Of a stretch of DNA of 15,414 bases, positions 7,302 to 15,045 are shown one piece after another (within the stretch, counting starts at the first letter, position 1; each line of letters begins with the position of its first letter). The notes below the pieces were generated by a model, which had not been told where the DNA came from, ran no database searches, and worked only from the letters and a program-made list of their open reading frames with translations. Source of the stretch: Amoeboradix gromovi (lineage: Eukaryota > Sanchytriomycota > Sanchytriomycetes > Sanchytriales > Sanchytriaceae). The DNA is taken from NCBI GenBank assembly GCA_018985225.1, contig JADGIF010000192.1, positions 1 to 15,414 of the forward strand. Direction: 5' to 3'. The translations under genes and the position numbers were made by a program.

Positions 7302-7535
7302 ATGTCTTTGTATGCTGTACCTGTTAATTATTTCTTTAAATTTGAGATATTCGGAATTACATCCATTAATTCCATTTACCATTGTGAAAAGGAAGAATAT
7401 AGAGTATTTAAGCTATTGGAAAAATCTGGAAAAGTGATGAAATTATATAAAAATGCATACAAATTCGCAATAAATGATTTATTCAAGAAAAAAATCGAGC
7501 TGCAACCATCGGAGGTTTTTCGTAGAACAAAATAG
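7302..7535 (+). CDS. Short lysine-rich open frame with a paralogous remnant at 985-1133
   Basis: 77 codons from the ATG at 7302, starting MSLYAVPVNYFFKF, then a helical basic stretch EEYRVFKLLEKSGKVMKLYK, NDLFKKKIE, and ending EVFRRTK. The same peptide is encoded, frameshifted, at 985-1133. In both places it lies next to a minus-strand Fanzor-like fragment, head to head. The family is not recognised. It may be the N-terminal piece of a larger, broken gene, either another transposon gene or a captured host fragment, rather than a complete gene. Conservative differences between the two copies support this reading frame. Confidence 0.35.
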   Translation: MSLYAVPVNYFFKFEIFGITSINSIYHCEKEEYRVFKLLEKSGKVMKLYKNAYKFAINDLFKKKIELQPSEVFRRTK

Positions 7536-7706
7536 ATTTTGCTGATTGTGATACTACCACACCCATTTACAGGTTTTTTGCAATGATGGAACATCCTGAA
7601 GCATTTCCTCGTTTTATGTTGACTCGCATAGTCAGCGGCACTGCTTGCAAGGTGCATCTGCGGTCGTAACAGATGTGTATATCAAGCATAGATTTAAACA
7701 AGATAT

Positions 7707-9026
7707 TTACTGTCGCATCCCATGTTCGAATATCCTCTTGCCTTGCAAATATAACATACTTTCTTGATAAGTCTCTGGCACTATAAACTTAATACGGGTC
7801 TCCTCTGTGGGCTTGAAGGTAAAATGGAACACGTTGGATGTCTCAAACTTACTGTCGCTCATCACATCTGCTATAACAATCACCTGGAACGCATCCTTCC
7901 ATTTCTTTGGCACATTCTGTCGGTCGCTTGGCGGGGTGCTGTACACAACCATTGACTTCAACCGCAGAATGGATCCCACAGGGACCGGCAGCCGAAAGAG
8001 CACGTCATCCATGGCTATGAAATCGATGGACTTTGACTTTGTGTAGATCATGGAGGTGCAGATAGCCAGATCGTAGGCAGTCCTCAGCAGATAGCCGCCG
8101 AATATGAAGTTGTGCACGTTCCGATCACTCGGCTGCATGAGGCTGGTCGTCTCCAAGGTGGTGGACCTCATGTAGCACCTGGACAGATCTATGCGCTTGG
8201 CATTCTCGTGCAACAGACTGCCATCCAATTCACCAATGAAAAGGTCGTGTATGGTTGCCAGCTCCAGGTTCGTGGGTGGCATGTTGATTAAGGACTGCTG
8301 ATTCTGCAGCTTCTTCACCGTTCGCAGCTGTGCACCTTGATTAAAGATTTGCTGCTCCTTCTCGTTCCTGATGGCCAGTGGATGAACCTGAACACTCTTC
8401 TGGAGGTACGCACAGCGAGCTACCATGCAGAACTTTGCAGTAAGGACTGGGATCCGCTTTTTCACGTTCCTGTTCAGGTCATCCACATCTGGATTCCCGC
8501 TATCTATATAAACACGGGTAACAATATCGCTGCTCTCTGGGGATGCTGCAGTGTATATCGGGATACTGGAGCTATCAAAGACACTCAGGTCAGGCAGCTT
8601 GTAGTCATCCTTGTAAACGATATGATTTATGGTTAGCGATATCTCCATGGATGAGCTGCCTACATAAGAGACATGGCCGTATATGATCATGTCCAGCATG
8701 AAGGTGGGCATGGAGATCAGGTCGATTCTGTCCACGCTGGCAGTAACGATGCTGATGAGCATCTCTGGGCTCTGCATGATGCGGCCATCGTCTAGGTGGC
8801 GGTAAGATATGGCAGCAGCCAATGCGTCTAGATTCTCCAGCAGCTTGGAGATGCGCAACTGCTTGTCGCTAGTGCTGTACAGCTCTCGAGTAAACGGATC
8901 AGACTTCAGAAATATCAGCTGCTGGATAAAGCTTTCTCTCATCGCCTTTGGCTTGATAACAAGCTCTGCGGGCTTTGTGGGCCTGGGCCGAGACAGTGTT
9001 TTCGAGAAATGAGTAAAACTCTGCAT
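7707..9026 (-). CDS. Acyl-CoA thioesterase, ACOT9 type (double hotdog)
   Basis: Hydrolyses acyl-CoA to free acid and CoA; animal ACOT9 is mitochondrial. The 439-residue protein has two hotdog domains. The first (about 63-210) shows ENLDALAAAISYRHLDDGRI and YVGSSSMEI; its last strand is AKFCMVARCA. The second (about 285-405) shows YMRSTTLETTSLMQPSDRNV, then HNFIFGGYLLRTAYDLA and FRLPVPVGSIL, the canonical ACOT9 motif. The start is the ATG at 9026; the GTG one codon upstream is not needed. The first residues (MQSFTHFSKTLSRPRPTKPA) are basic and hydroxylated with no acid, compatible with a mitochondrial presequence. About 45 residues (near 145-190, rich in Ser, Asp and Pro) interrupt the first hotdog between two strands. 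It is divergent from the permease, with 27 bp between the ATGs. Confidence 0.9.
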   Translation of the reverse strand: MQSFTHFSKTLSRPRPTKPAELVIKPKAMRESFIQQLIFLKSDPFTRELYSTSDKQLRISKLLENLDALAAAISYRHLDDGRIMQSPEMLISIVTASVDRIDLISMPTFMLDMIIYGHVSYVGSSSMEISLTINHIVYKDDYKLPDLSVFDSSSIPIYTAASPESSDIVTRVYIDSGNPDVDDLNRNVKKRIPVLTAKFCMVARCAYLQKSVQVHPLAIRNEKEQQIFNQGAQLRTVKKLQNQQSLINMPPTNLELATIHDLFIGELDGSLLHENAKRIDLSRCYMRSTTLETTSLMQPSDRNVHNFIFGGYLLRTAYDLAICTSMIYTKSKSIDFIAMDDVLFRLPVPVGSILRLKSMVVYSTPPSDRQNVPKKWKDAFQVIVIADVMSDSKFETSNVFHFTFKPTEETRIKFIVPETYQESMLYLQGKRIFEHGMRQ

Positions 9027-9053
9027 CACGGGAAGCCCGCCGAGTTCTAAACT
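9027..9053. promoter_or_regulatory. 27-bp intergenic region between two divergent start codons
   Basis: The ATG of the thioesterase (9026, minus) and of the permease (9054, plus) are 27 bp apart. Any promoter elements or 5' UTRs must therefore overlap the neighbour's coding sequence. No TATA element is visible; the stretch contains GGGAAGCCCGCCGAG. Confidence 0.5.
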
Positions 9054-10385
9054 ATGGAGAAATCTTTTGGCTTCGAGGATGCGCTGTTTATGGTTGTGGG
9101 CAACATGGTCGGCACAGGCATATTTGCAGCATCTCCACTCTTACTGCAATACACGCCGTCCACGGGTGATGCGCTGATCCTGTGGCTGTTGGCGGCCTTC
9201 ATCAGCTTTAGCGGGTCCATGTGTTTTGCCGAGCTTGCGCTACTGGTGCCGGACATGGGTTCCGAGGGCATCTACATAAAGAGCGGGTTTAGCTTCGTAG
9301 ACCCACGCTTGGGCAAAACGCTTGGATACCTCTTCAGCTGGACGGCAGTCACCCTGATGAAGACAGCTAGTGTGGCTGTAATGTGCGACATATGCAGTGT
9401 CTACCTTCTTAGCATATTTGCGGGCGATCCTTCCACATATGCAGAAAAGCTTGTCTCCCTTAGTCTTGTCAGCACTCTCTCACTGGTCGCGGTGTACTCC
9501 ACCCATTTAAGTAAAAATGTTAACAATGCAATGTTTTTCATCAAATCTTCTCTTGTTGCCTGGATTGTGCTGGCAGGACTGCTTGCAAATGTTTTCAATC
9601 GGGAGCTATGCAAAGGGGAGATCAGCTTCCGTCGCAGTGCAGGAGCCACATATGCCCAGATGCTTACAATCGGCTTGTTCGATGCAGGGTTTGCATTCGA
9701 CGGATGGAACAATCTCAACTACATGATCCCTGAGCTAAAGAACACAAAAGACCACATACGGGCACTCAAGGTGGGTGTGCCCGGAGTCGGTCTGGTATAC
9801 TTTCTGTTGAACATGTCCTACTTCATAGTGCTGGATAGGCAGTCCATCCTGAGCACGAACACAGTTGCCGATGTCTTTGGGTACCGGCTGTTGGGTGGCC
9901 TTGGAATCGTCGTGCCATGCCTTATTGTGTTCTCTGCTCTGGGTGCCCTGAACGGTGCGATCCTGAGCAACTCCAGGCTCATATACTCTTGCGCAGTGCA
10001 GGGTGACATTCCGTCCATCTTTGGATCACTGGGTGCCCATCGCACACCAAAGTACGGACTGCTGCTGAACTGGGTGCTGATATGCATCTATGTATTGCTC
10101 GGTGACATAGGGTCGCTTCTGTCGTTGTTCAGTCCGTTCTACTACGGCTTTCTTTGCCTATCTGCAGTCTCCATTGTCATACTGAGGTCAAAGAGACCTG
10201 CGGTAGAGTACAATGTGCCATGGTACATACTGACCAGCTTTGTGCTGTCGTCCCTATTTCTGTGGATAATGCCAATGTTTATAGAGCCACTCAAGTGGAT
10301 TACAGGATTAAGCATTATACTGTTCGGATTACTGGTTAGGAAATTCATACCTGAGCACTATTATGAGGAAGTCAATGATGACTGA
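9054..10385 (+). CDS. Amino-acid permease of the LAT/APC family
   Basis: A 443-residue transporter of the amino acid-polyamine-organocation superfamily, about twelve membrane segments. Helix 1 carries the unwound substrate motif GNMVGTGIF (residues 16-24). Helix 2 and the following loop give FISFSGSMCFAELALLVPDM, with GSEGIYI after it. Helix 6 carries FDGWNNLNYMIPELKN (about 213-228), typical of L-type transporters (LAT/y+LAT). The helix 8 region reads FSALGALNGAILSNSRLIY followed by A.QGDIPSIFG, again LAT-like. The first helix begins about ten residues after the ATG, as in relatives, so the start at 9054 is sound. No partner heavy chain is seen here. It lies in the richer-GC stretch with the thioesterase. 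Confidence 0.94.
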   Translation: MEKSFGFEDALFMVVGNMVGTGIFAASPLLLQYTPSTGDALILWLLAAFISFSGSMCFAELALLVPDMGSEGIYIKSGFSFVDPRLGKTLGYLFSWTAVTLMKTASVAVMCDICSVYLLSIFAGDPSTYAEKLVSLSLVSTLSLVAVYSTHLSKNVNNAMFFIKSSLVAWIVLAGLLANVFNRELCKGEISFRRSAGATYAQMLTIGLFDAGFAFDGWNNLNYMIPELKNTKDHIRALKVGVPGVGLVYFLLNMSYFIVLDRQSILSTNTVADVFGYRLLGGLGIVVPCLIVFSALGALNGAILSNSRLIYSCAVQGDIPSIFGSLGAHRTPKYGLLLNWVLICIYVLLGDIGSLLSLFSPFYYGFLCLSAVSIVILRSKRPAVEYNVPWYILTSFVLSSLFLWIMPMFIEPLKWITGLSIILFGLLVRKFIPEHYYEEVNDD

Positions 10386-10445
10386 GCATTTAAAATGTGA
10401 GTAAACAGATTTTACTCCAACGGCAAATTCCTAAACATATTTTCC

Positions 10446-12028
10446 ATGCGTCGTCTGAGTTCTGTTCTACTTGGGTTATTTGATGGAATGCTGCCGTCCC
10501 TCATGTCAATTTATTTGACCCCCATCTATGGTAATCTTTCTAATTTATATCAATTTGTTAGCTATTTGACAGTAACCACTAATTATTCAGCGTTCTATGT
10601 AGGTCTACTCTCTGCGTTCTTGTTAATCACGCGCAAGTGGTCTTCTAGCGCTAAATATATAATAACATTGTTTACTCCACTTATTTTAAAATATTTAGGT
10701 CATTATTTCTTGGAATTTGATCTACCAGAGGCTTTGCCAAATGGTATACTGTTCATGAGCATAATGCAGAGCGTAATACTGCTGCTACATTATTGCACAT
10801 CAATAGCATTCATCTCCTCTAAATTTCTTTACTTTTCCTTTTTCATTCTTGGCCTGAATGTTAGGGTCCCTTTTTCACCTAAGCAGGTACATGCAATTTT
10901 TATCGGATATTGTTATATACTGTACATTTGTGGCATGGAACACAATAGATCTGTTAGAAAGTCAAGATCGAAGAGCAACCTTAAGATAGTCACGCAAACG
11001 GATAGCCATTCATTTTTAAATTTTATAAAAGTGCTAGCTCAAATTGCCATGCCTATGCTTGCGTACTGGGGAAACATATTTGTTCAAAACGAACTGACTT
11101 CTCATATAGGTATAGTAGCGTCTCAATTTTCAACCAAAACAGGTTTAATTCAAGTTTTGCATCATCCTGATCATAACATGAGAACTTTACGAGCAGGTCA
11201 TTCCTTGATTGGAGGAATGTATGATAACGGGGACTGCATATGGGGAAGCTTCTATTTCCATGAATTTAGTAGATTAATAAGAAGACCAAACGCTGATACA
11301 CTGAGTGCGCGTTATCAAAAAGTCGTTTCACTGTATGTTTAAACTCATTTAGGGGTGTTGGCATTGGTATTACCGCAAAATCATTTGAGAAACTTAACTA
11401 CAACGTGACAGCCGTGGATCTGGATGCTGTAGTCTTAAATTTTGCTGAAAAATACTTTAACTTGAAAAATGTCGAACTGATTGCGATGGATGGCAGATCA
11501 TACTTGACTAGTTTACAAGATTATTCTGTCGACTTTTTATGTCATGACGTTTTTAGCGGAGGAAGTTCCCCAAGTTTATTGTTTAGCAACGAGTTCTTTG
11601 GTATAGCAGAGAAGAAACTGAAGAAAAATGGAGTGCTTACGATTAATCTACTTAGCCACCTAGTTTCAGGTAAAAATAAGGTCCTAAAACTACTATTGAG
11701 CACTCTTAGACAACATTTTAAACATATTGATGGATACAGAGATGGCACAATATCAGAGAAATACATGCAGAACATTGTGCTGTACTGCACGAACTTTGAA
11801 ATATCATATAGAGATTATAATGAGGAGGATGAAATGGGATCCCAAATGAGGAGTGTCTTTTTAAAGGAGATGAAGAATTTTAAAATCACACTAGAATATG
11901 AGGATGATGGATTTCTACTAACTGATTCAAACAATGAGCTAAATACAAATAGTTATCACAATCAGTTTGAGCATTTCGTAGTAATGAACAAGATGGTTGA
12001 TACGAATACGTGGATTCAATATGAGTAA
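10446..12028 (+). CDS. Membrane-anchored spermidine-synthase-like (SAM-fold) protein, spliced (intron 11333-11352)
   Basis: 520 residues after splicing. The N-terminal half has several hydrophobic segments (residues about 20-160), then a start-of-domain region with HPDHNMRTLRAGHSLIGG and IWGSFYFHEFSRLI as in polyamine-synthase folds. The exons join as KVVSLGVGIGITAKSFEKLN, the glycine-rich SAM or decarboxy-SAM binding motif I. It is followed by VTAVDLDAVVLNFAEKYF, MDGRSYL, and FLCHDVFSGGSSPSLLFSNE with FFG. The signature HDvFsGGssP matches fungal spermidine-synthase-like methyltransferase-fold proteins rather than true aminopropyltransferases, whose catalytic site reads differently; the substrate is unknown. 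Without splicing the first exon ends at a TAA (11340-11342) inside motif I. The gene starts 60 bp after the permease stop. Confidence 0.83.
11333..11352 (+). other. 20-nt spliceosomal intron
   Basis: Starts with consensus GTATGT and ends TTTAG, with TTAAAC as the only branch-like sequence. It is phase 2 with a length of 3n+2. It removes an in-frame TAA and joins exactly at the conserved VVSLG-VGIG strand and loop. The alternative, a one-base indel in the AAAAA run near 11317-11321, would give an open frame but replaces the conserved strand by SRFTVCLNSFR, which does not fit the family. Confidence 0.72.
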
Positions 12029-12828
12029 AAATAGTCAACAACGTTTCATTATCCATATTTTCATTAAGGGTCGCATTCAAGGAGTCAAAAAGACGTGAGT
12101 AATGCGCAATTACTCCTCTCAACTCTTAGTCGATGCTTCATTCTTTATCTGTGTTTGTGTTCTTTCGTGTTGCTCATGCCGAATTAGAAAAGCGCTCAAA
12201 TGATTTTGTTGCTTGATTTACTTGATTTTCTGCTCGTTGAGCGCGATGGGGAACTTTTTGAGTCTTTTTATCATGTCACATTGAAAACTATGACTTTGAG
12301 TTGAAACTGGATTACGCTGTAGCTACTTTACTGGTGGTTATGAATGCATTCTTGGAAAGAATTGCCAAGGTCTTGCGAAACAGCCTTGTTTGGATAACAT
12401 GCAGCTTGAGTTGCAATTTGGTGAGTTATGAATATTCTTCAATTTTTATGCCTTCGCAGTCTGATCTTAAGGAGCATCAAGATGCTAGTTCAGGAAATGC
12501 GGCGGTTAGTCAAGTAGGTTTGTAGCCGTCAGTTTTACTTGAATAAATAATTCATTACGATTATGCAAATCCGCAGCTCCAATATGCTTACTTTCTAGAG
12601 TTTTCTGGTTTTTTTTGCAAAGCCAAATTTATTTTTTTCATCTATGGCGGCTCAATAGGGTTAAACATGCAGTTGCGGTATTGTTCCGCACTTCAAGCGG
12701 TGCAACAGATATCCGCGATGAATGTGAAAGTAGACCACTATGTAGGTGCACGGTGACATACCGTCCTTTGTGGAGATGAGTGGATAATTGGTCTTCCTTA
12801 ATTGGATTCCTAAACAACGTATCAAGCA
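12029..12828. other. 800-bp spacer without a confident gene
   Basis: Patches of open frame occur on both strands, so none can be called. On plus, an ATG at 12021 overlaps the previous stop and starts MSKNSQQRFIIHIFIKGRIQ with GVKKT, then a GTGAGT...TTAG intron-like stretch at 12095-12129. Further on (about 12300-12425) a Cys-rich frame includes CSYFTGGYECILGKNCQG, followed by a GTGAGT...GCAG intron-like stretch. On minus, 12853-12638 reads 71 codons from an ATG inside the ZIP gene. Either an eroded gene or one with several tiny exons may lie here. Confidence 0.3.
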
Positions 12829-13581
12829 ATGGTTGTTGTTTTGATTTGTGCATCGCTCTTTATGGGGTCGTTTGTATTGGGGTACCTACCCTTCTTTATA
12901 AAAATGGATTCCACCAACATTAGCGTTGTTAGTGCAGGAATACTAGTGGGAGCAGGACTGGGAGTAATTTTACCAGAAAGTCTGGAATCAATGAGCAATA
13001 AAGAGTATGTCGGTATACTACTACTCTCTGGATTTATAGTAATGATGGCTGCAGACGTGTTGCTCCACAAGGAACACAAATATGAGGTCATGGATATAAC
13101 TATACATGATCGTACCAGTTCTAACGGAGATGGAATTACTTTGGGACTTATATTGCATGCCTTGGCAGATGGAGTTGCACTGGGTGCAGCATGTGCAAGT
13201 GATCAGGTAGCACTAGAAATCAGTATCTTTATAGCGATACTACTGCACAAGGGTCCCACAGCATTTGCACTAGTCAGCTTGCTGATAAAGCAGGGTGTCC
13301 CGCGTACAAAAGTGAGAAACAGCCTTTTGCTCTTCAGCTGCGCCAGCCCCTTTGCGACTTTTGCTACCTACCTGTTTCTGCTCGTATCTCAAGTTCAGTC
13401 CCAATGGATTGGCAGCATTCTCATATTTAGTGCTGGCACTTTCATCTATGTGGCTACTCTGCATGTAATTCCAGGAATTCTTCCTGCCAACAATCAGATC
13501 GATCGTAAAACATTTATGCTTCTGCTACTTGGTATTCTGGTGCCTGTCCTCGTGGATGTGACAATTCCACACACTCACTAA
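12829..13581 (+). CDS. Zinc transporter, ZIP family (ZIP9/SLC39A9-like)
   Basis: A 250-residue metal importer with about eight membrane segments, moving Zn2+ into the cytosol from outside or from the secretory pathway; ZIP9 relatives sit in the Golgi. Helix 2 has VGAGLGVILPESLE (about 40-53). The metal site in helix 4 is HALADGVALGAA, with His110 and Asp114. Helix 5 has LHKGPTAFALVS, with His140 followed by Lys141: the HK variant seen in ZIP9 rather than the HE of most ZIPs. The cytosolic loop is short and has only a few histidines (HKEHK). GS near residue 13 and the LPFF motif match the family N-terminus, so the ATG at 12829 is the likely start. The last residues are IPHTH. Confidence 0.92.
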   Translation: MVVVLICASLFMGSFVLGYLPFFIKMDSTNISVVSAGILVGAGLGVILPESLESMSNKEYVGILLLSGFIVMMAADVLLHKEHKYEVMDITIHDRTSSNGDGITLGLILHALADGVALGAACASDQVALEISIFIAILLHKGPTAFALVSLLIKQGVPRTKVRNSLLLFSCASPFATFATYLFLLVSQVQSQWIGSILIFSAGTFIYVATLHVIPGILPANNQIDRKTFMLLLLGILVPVLVDVTIPHTH

Positions 13582-14099
13582 TTCATGACTTAATAAATTA
13601 CTAATCTGTCTTTCATTACAGACATAAAATTTGAAGCGCAAGTTGCAAAATGTCGAAAAGAAAGTAAATATAACGAAATTATCTTGCAAGTCATGTGATG
13701 ATGCGCACTCAGTTTCCTTACAATCTTTTGCTAAATAACTGCTAGATTACCAGGTGGGACATGAAAATTTCGCTTTTTCATCTTTAACTCATTACTGTTT
13801 TGTATTGTGCACTTGTCAATGACTTAGCGAATAGAGCCAAATTCTGAATCCAGAATACTTTATTCGAGTGTTTGATAGTTTAATCGAAGCTCATTTGTGA
13901 ATAAACACTGCGCCAAAAGGAATAATAAAATTGTCAGTTTGATAACAATTGTTCTTTTTTCTTTTACATCATAAATATTGTAAATAGAGAAGATAGCAAA
14001 AAATCCCAAACGATTTTATTATGAGATGGTACCACAAGAGTTACGGACTTATTGAGTAATTTTTGCCAAGTAAAAGGATAAAACATATCCCTGTATACC
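13582..14099. other. 518-bp spacer, no gene seen
   Basis: AT-rich spacer between the ZIP transporter and the orphan secreted gene. AATAAA (TTAATAAATTAC) lies about 15 bp after the ZIP stop and may serve as its polyadenylation signal. No RNA gene, repeat or convincing open frame was found. Confidence 0.55.
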
Positions 14100-14882
14100 A
14101 TGATCACACTTGTAACATTACTGTTCTCGCTTTTTCACAATTATTTTGGTAGATCTCATTCAAAAATAGATGCCGAGATGAATTTTGATTATTTGGAGAA
14201 TTACAGTTTAAGAGATTTATCTAAAGATTGGAAGGAATTAGTTACATTCGCCAACATGAATTTTGTAGAGAATGTGGAAAAGGTATTTAGTCTTCAGGCT
14301 AATGGAATACAAGATTTTATATCTACTCATCCCCAGGACGGCAATGACATTGGTTTCCGAGCCCATTTAAGGGTACACTTCTGCTCACCTCTTTACAGGC
14401 TTGTTAATTCCGAGAACACCGATACTTATAAAGAAAACTGTTCAATGCTAAGTTACTTGGAATTTGAACCCCTTGACTGGCTGCATTTTACTACTATTAG
14501 GTTGTACTATATTACGGGTAAGACGAGGTTGGATGCAATTATAACCTCATCTTTAACGTTGCAATTTGTTAAAGATAATTTAATACTCGTAGAGTTTATG
14601 AACGAATACCGGATATCAACTTTTGTTCAAAATATGTCCTACATTTTCAAGGGCGAACATGAAAATGAATGGTACAAGATATTAGCAAGATCTGTTATAT
14701 GCGAAGGAGAAGATGTCTCAATTTCTAAAAATCAACTTTTAGCACGCTTGGGACAACATGCATTTCTTAGAAGGACCGGAAAGGCTTTGTTCGGTGAAAA
14801 TTACGCAGAATTCAAAATAGCATATGAAGAATCAAACTGGGGTACCCAAGCTAATATATTTAAAGCCGTATTAAGTACTTGA
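14100..14882 (+). CDS. Unrecognised secreted or membrane-tethered protein
   Basis: 260 codons from the ATG at 14100. Residues 1-17 (MITLVTLLFSLFHNYFG) form a hydrophobic signal peptide or anchor. The rest is soluble, rich in aromatic and acidic residues, and largely helical in look, for example ENYSLRDLSKDWKELVTFA and VFSLQANGIQDFI. It has three cysteines after the signal (HFCSP, ENCSM, VICEGE), so at most one disulfide. No repeat, catalytic motif or second membrane segment is visible, and I do not recognise the family. It ends 6 bp before the stop of the tiny minus-strand gene candidate. A lineage-specific secreted protein is an inference. The long continuous frame and the signal peptide support it being a real gene. 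Confidence 0.6.
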   Translation: MITLVTLLFSLFHNYFGRSHSKIDAEMNFDYLENYSLRDLSKDWKELVTFANMNFVENVEKVFSLQANGIQDFISTHPQDGNDIGFRAHLRVHFCSPLYRLVNSENTDTYKENCSMLSYLEFEPLDWLHFTTIRLYYITGKTRLDAIITSSLTLQFVKDNLILVEFMNEYRISTFVQNMSYIFKGEHENEWYKILARSVICEGEDVSISKNQLLARLGQHAFLRRTGKALFGENYAEFKIAYEESNWGTQANIFKAVLST

Positions 14883-14888
14883 GATAGT

Positions 14889-15045
14889 TTAGTAAATTGC
14901 ATATAGACCAACCACTGCTTTCTTACTACCATCGACCAAAACTCTGGAATGGTACTTTCTGTTATCTTTATAAGTGCCGTCAAGATATTCAATCCTTTCT
15001 TATCGCGTTTCTTCACTTATACATATCTTGCTTAGGACTGATCAT
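14889..15045 (-). CDS. Possible 44-residue protein with one 22-nt intron
   Basis: From the ATG at 15045 the minus strand reads MISPKQDMYK and hits a TGA. Removing 14995-15016 (GTGAAG...AAAG, 22 nt) joins it to IEYLDGTYKDNRKYHSRVLV and then DGSKKAVVGLYAIY, ending at TAA 14889-14891. A 28-nt variant with donor GTATAAG (14995-15022) also keeps the frame and drops two residues. A TTATTTAAG lies about 20 bp before the ATG and could be a TATA element. I do not recognise the product. The case rests on a well-mixed amino-acid composition and on the short introns found elsewhere in the window; chance is possible. Confidence 0.28.

Larger units (their letters stand above)
570..7510. repeat. Dispersed duplication: about 570-1140 resembles about 6899-7510
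   Basis: The two ends of this span are similar in the same order and orientation: CTCCT(C/T)(G/A)TTAAAAGTCCTG at 571 and 6901, GGCGGGATTGAATA near 680 and 7007, TTCTTTAGAGT, and GAGTATTTAAGCTATT near 1037 and 7402 on to TTTATTCAAGAAAA. The copy at 6899 keeps an extra block (about 7140-7290, the upstream part of the nuclease fragment) that the copy at 570 lacks. The genes between the two copies are not part of the repeat. Confidence 0.65.

Noticed and set aside
11886-12122. 78-codon open frame on -
   Set aside because: It starts at TTG and is mostly antisense to the spermidine-synthase-like gene.
12638-12853. 71-codon open frame on - overlapping the ZIP start, with an internal GTATGT...CATAG 24-nt piece
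   Set aside because: Its ATG lies within the ZIP coding region, both spliced and unspliced readings stay open, and plus-strand frames there also stay open, so coding cannot be supported.
13650-13740. MSKRK followed by a GTAAAT...GCAAG 27-nt intron-like stretch and a 17-residue tail
   Set aside because: Product of only 22 residues, no recognised family, and such patterns arise easily in AT-rich spacer.
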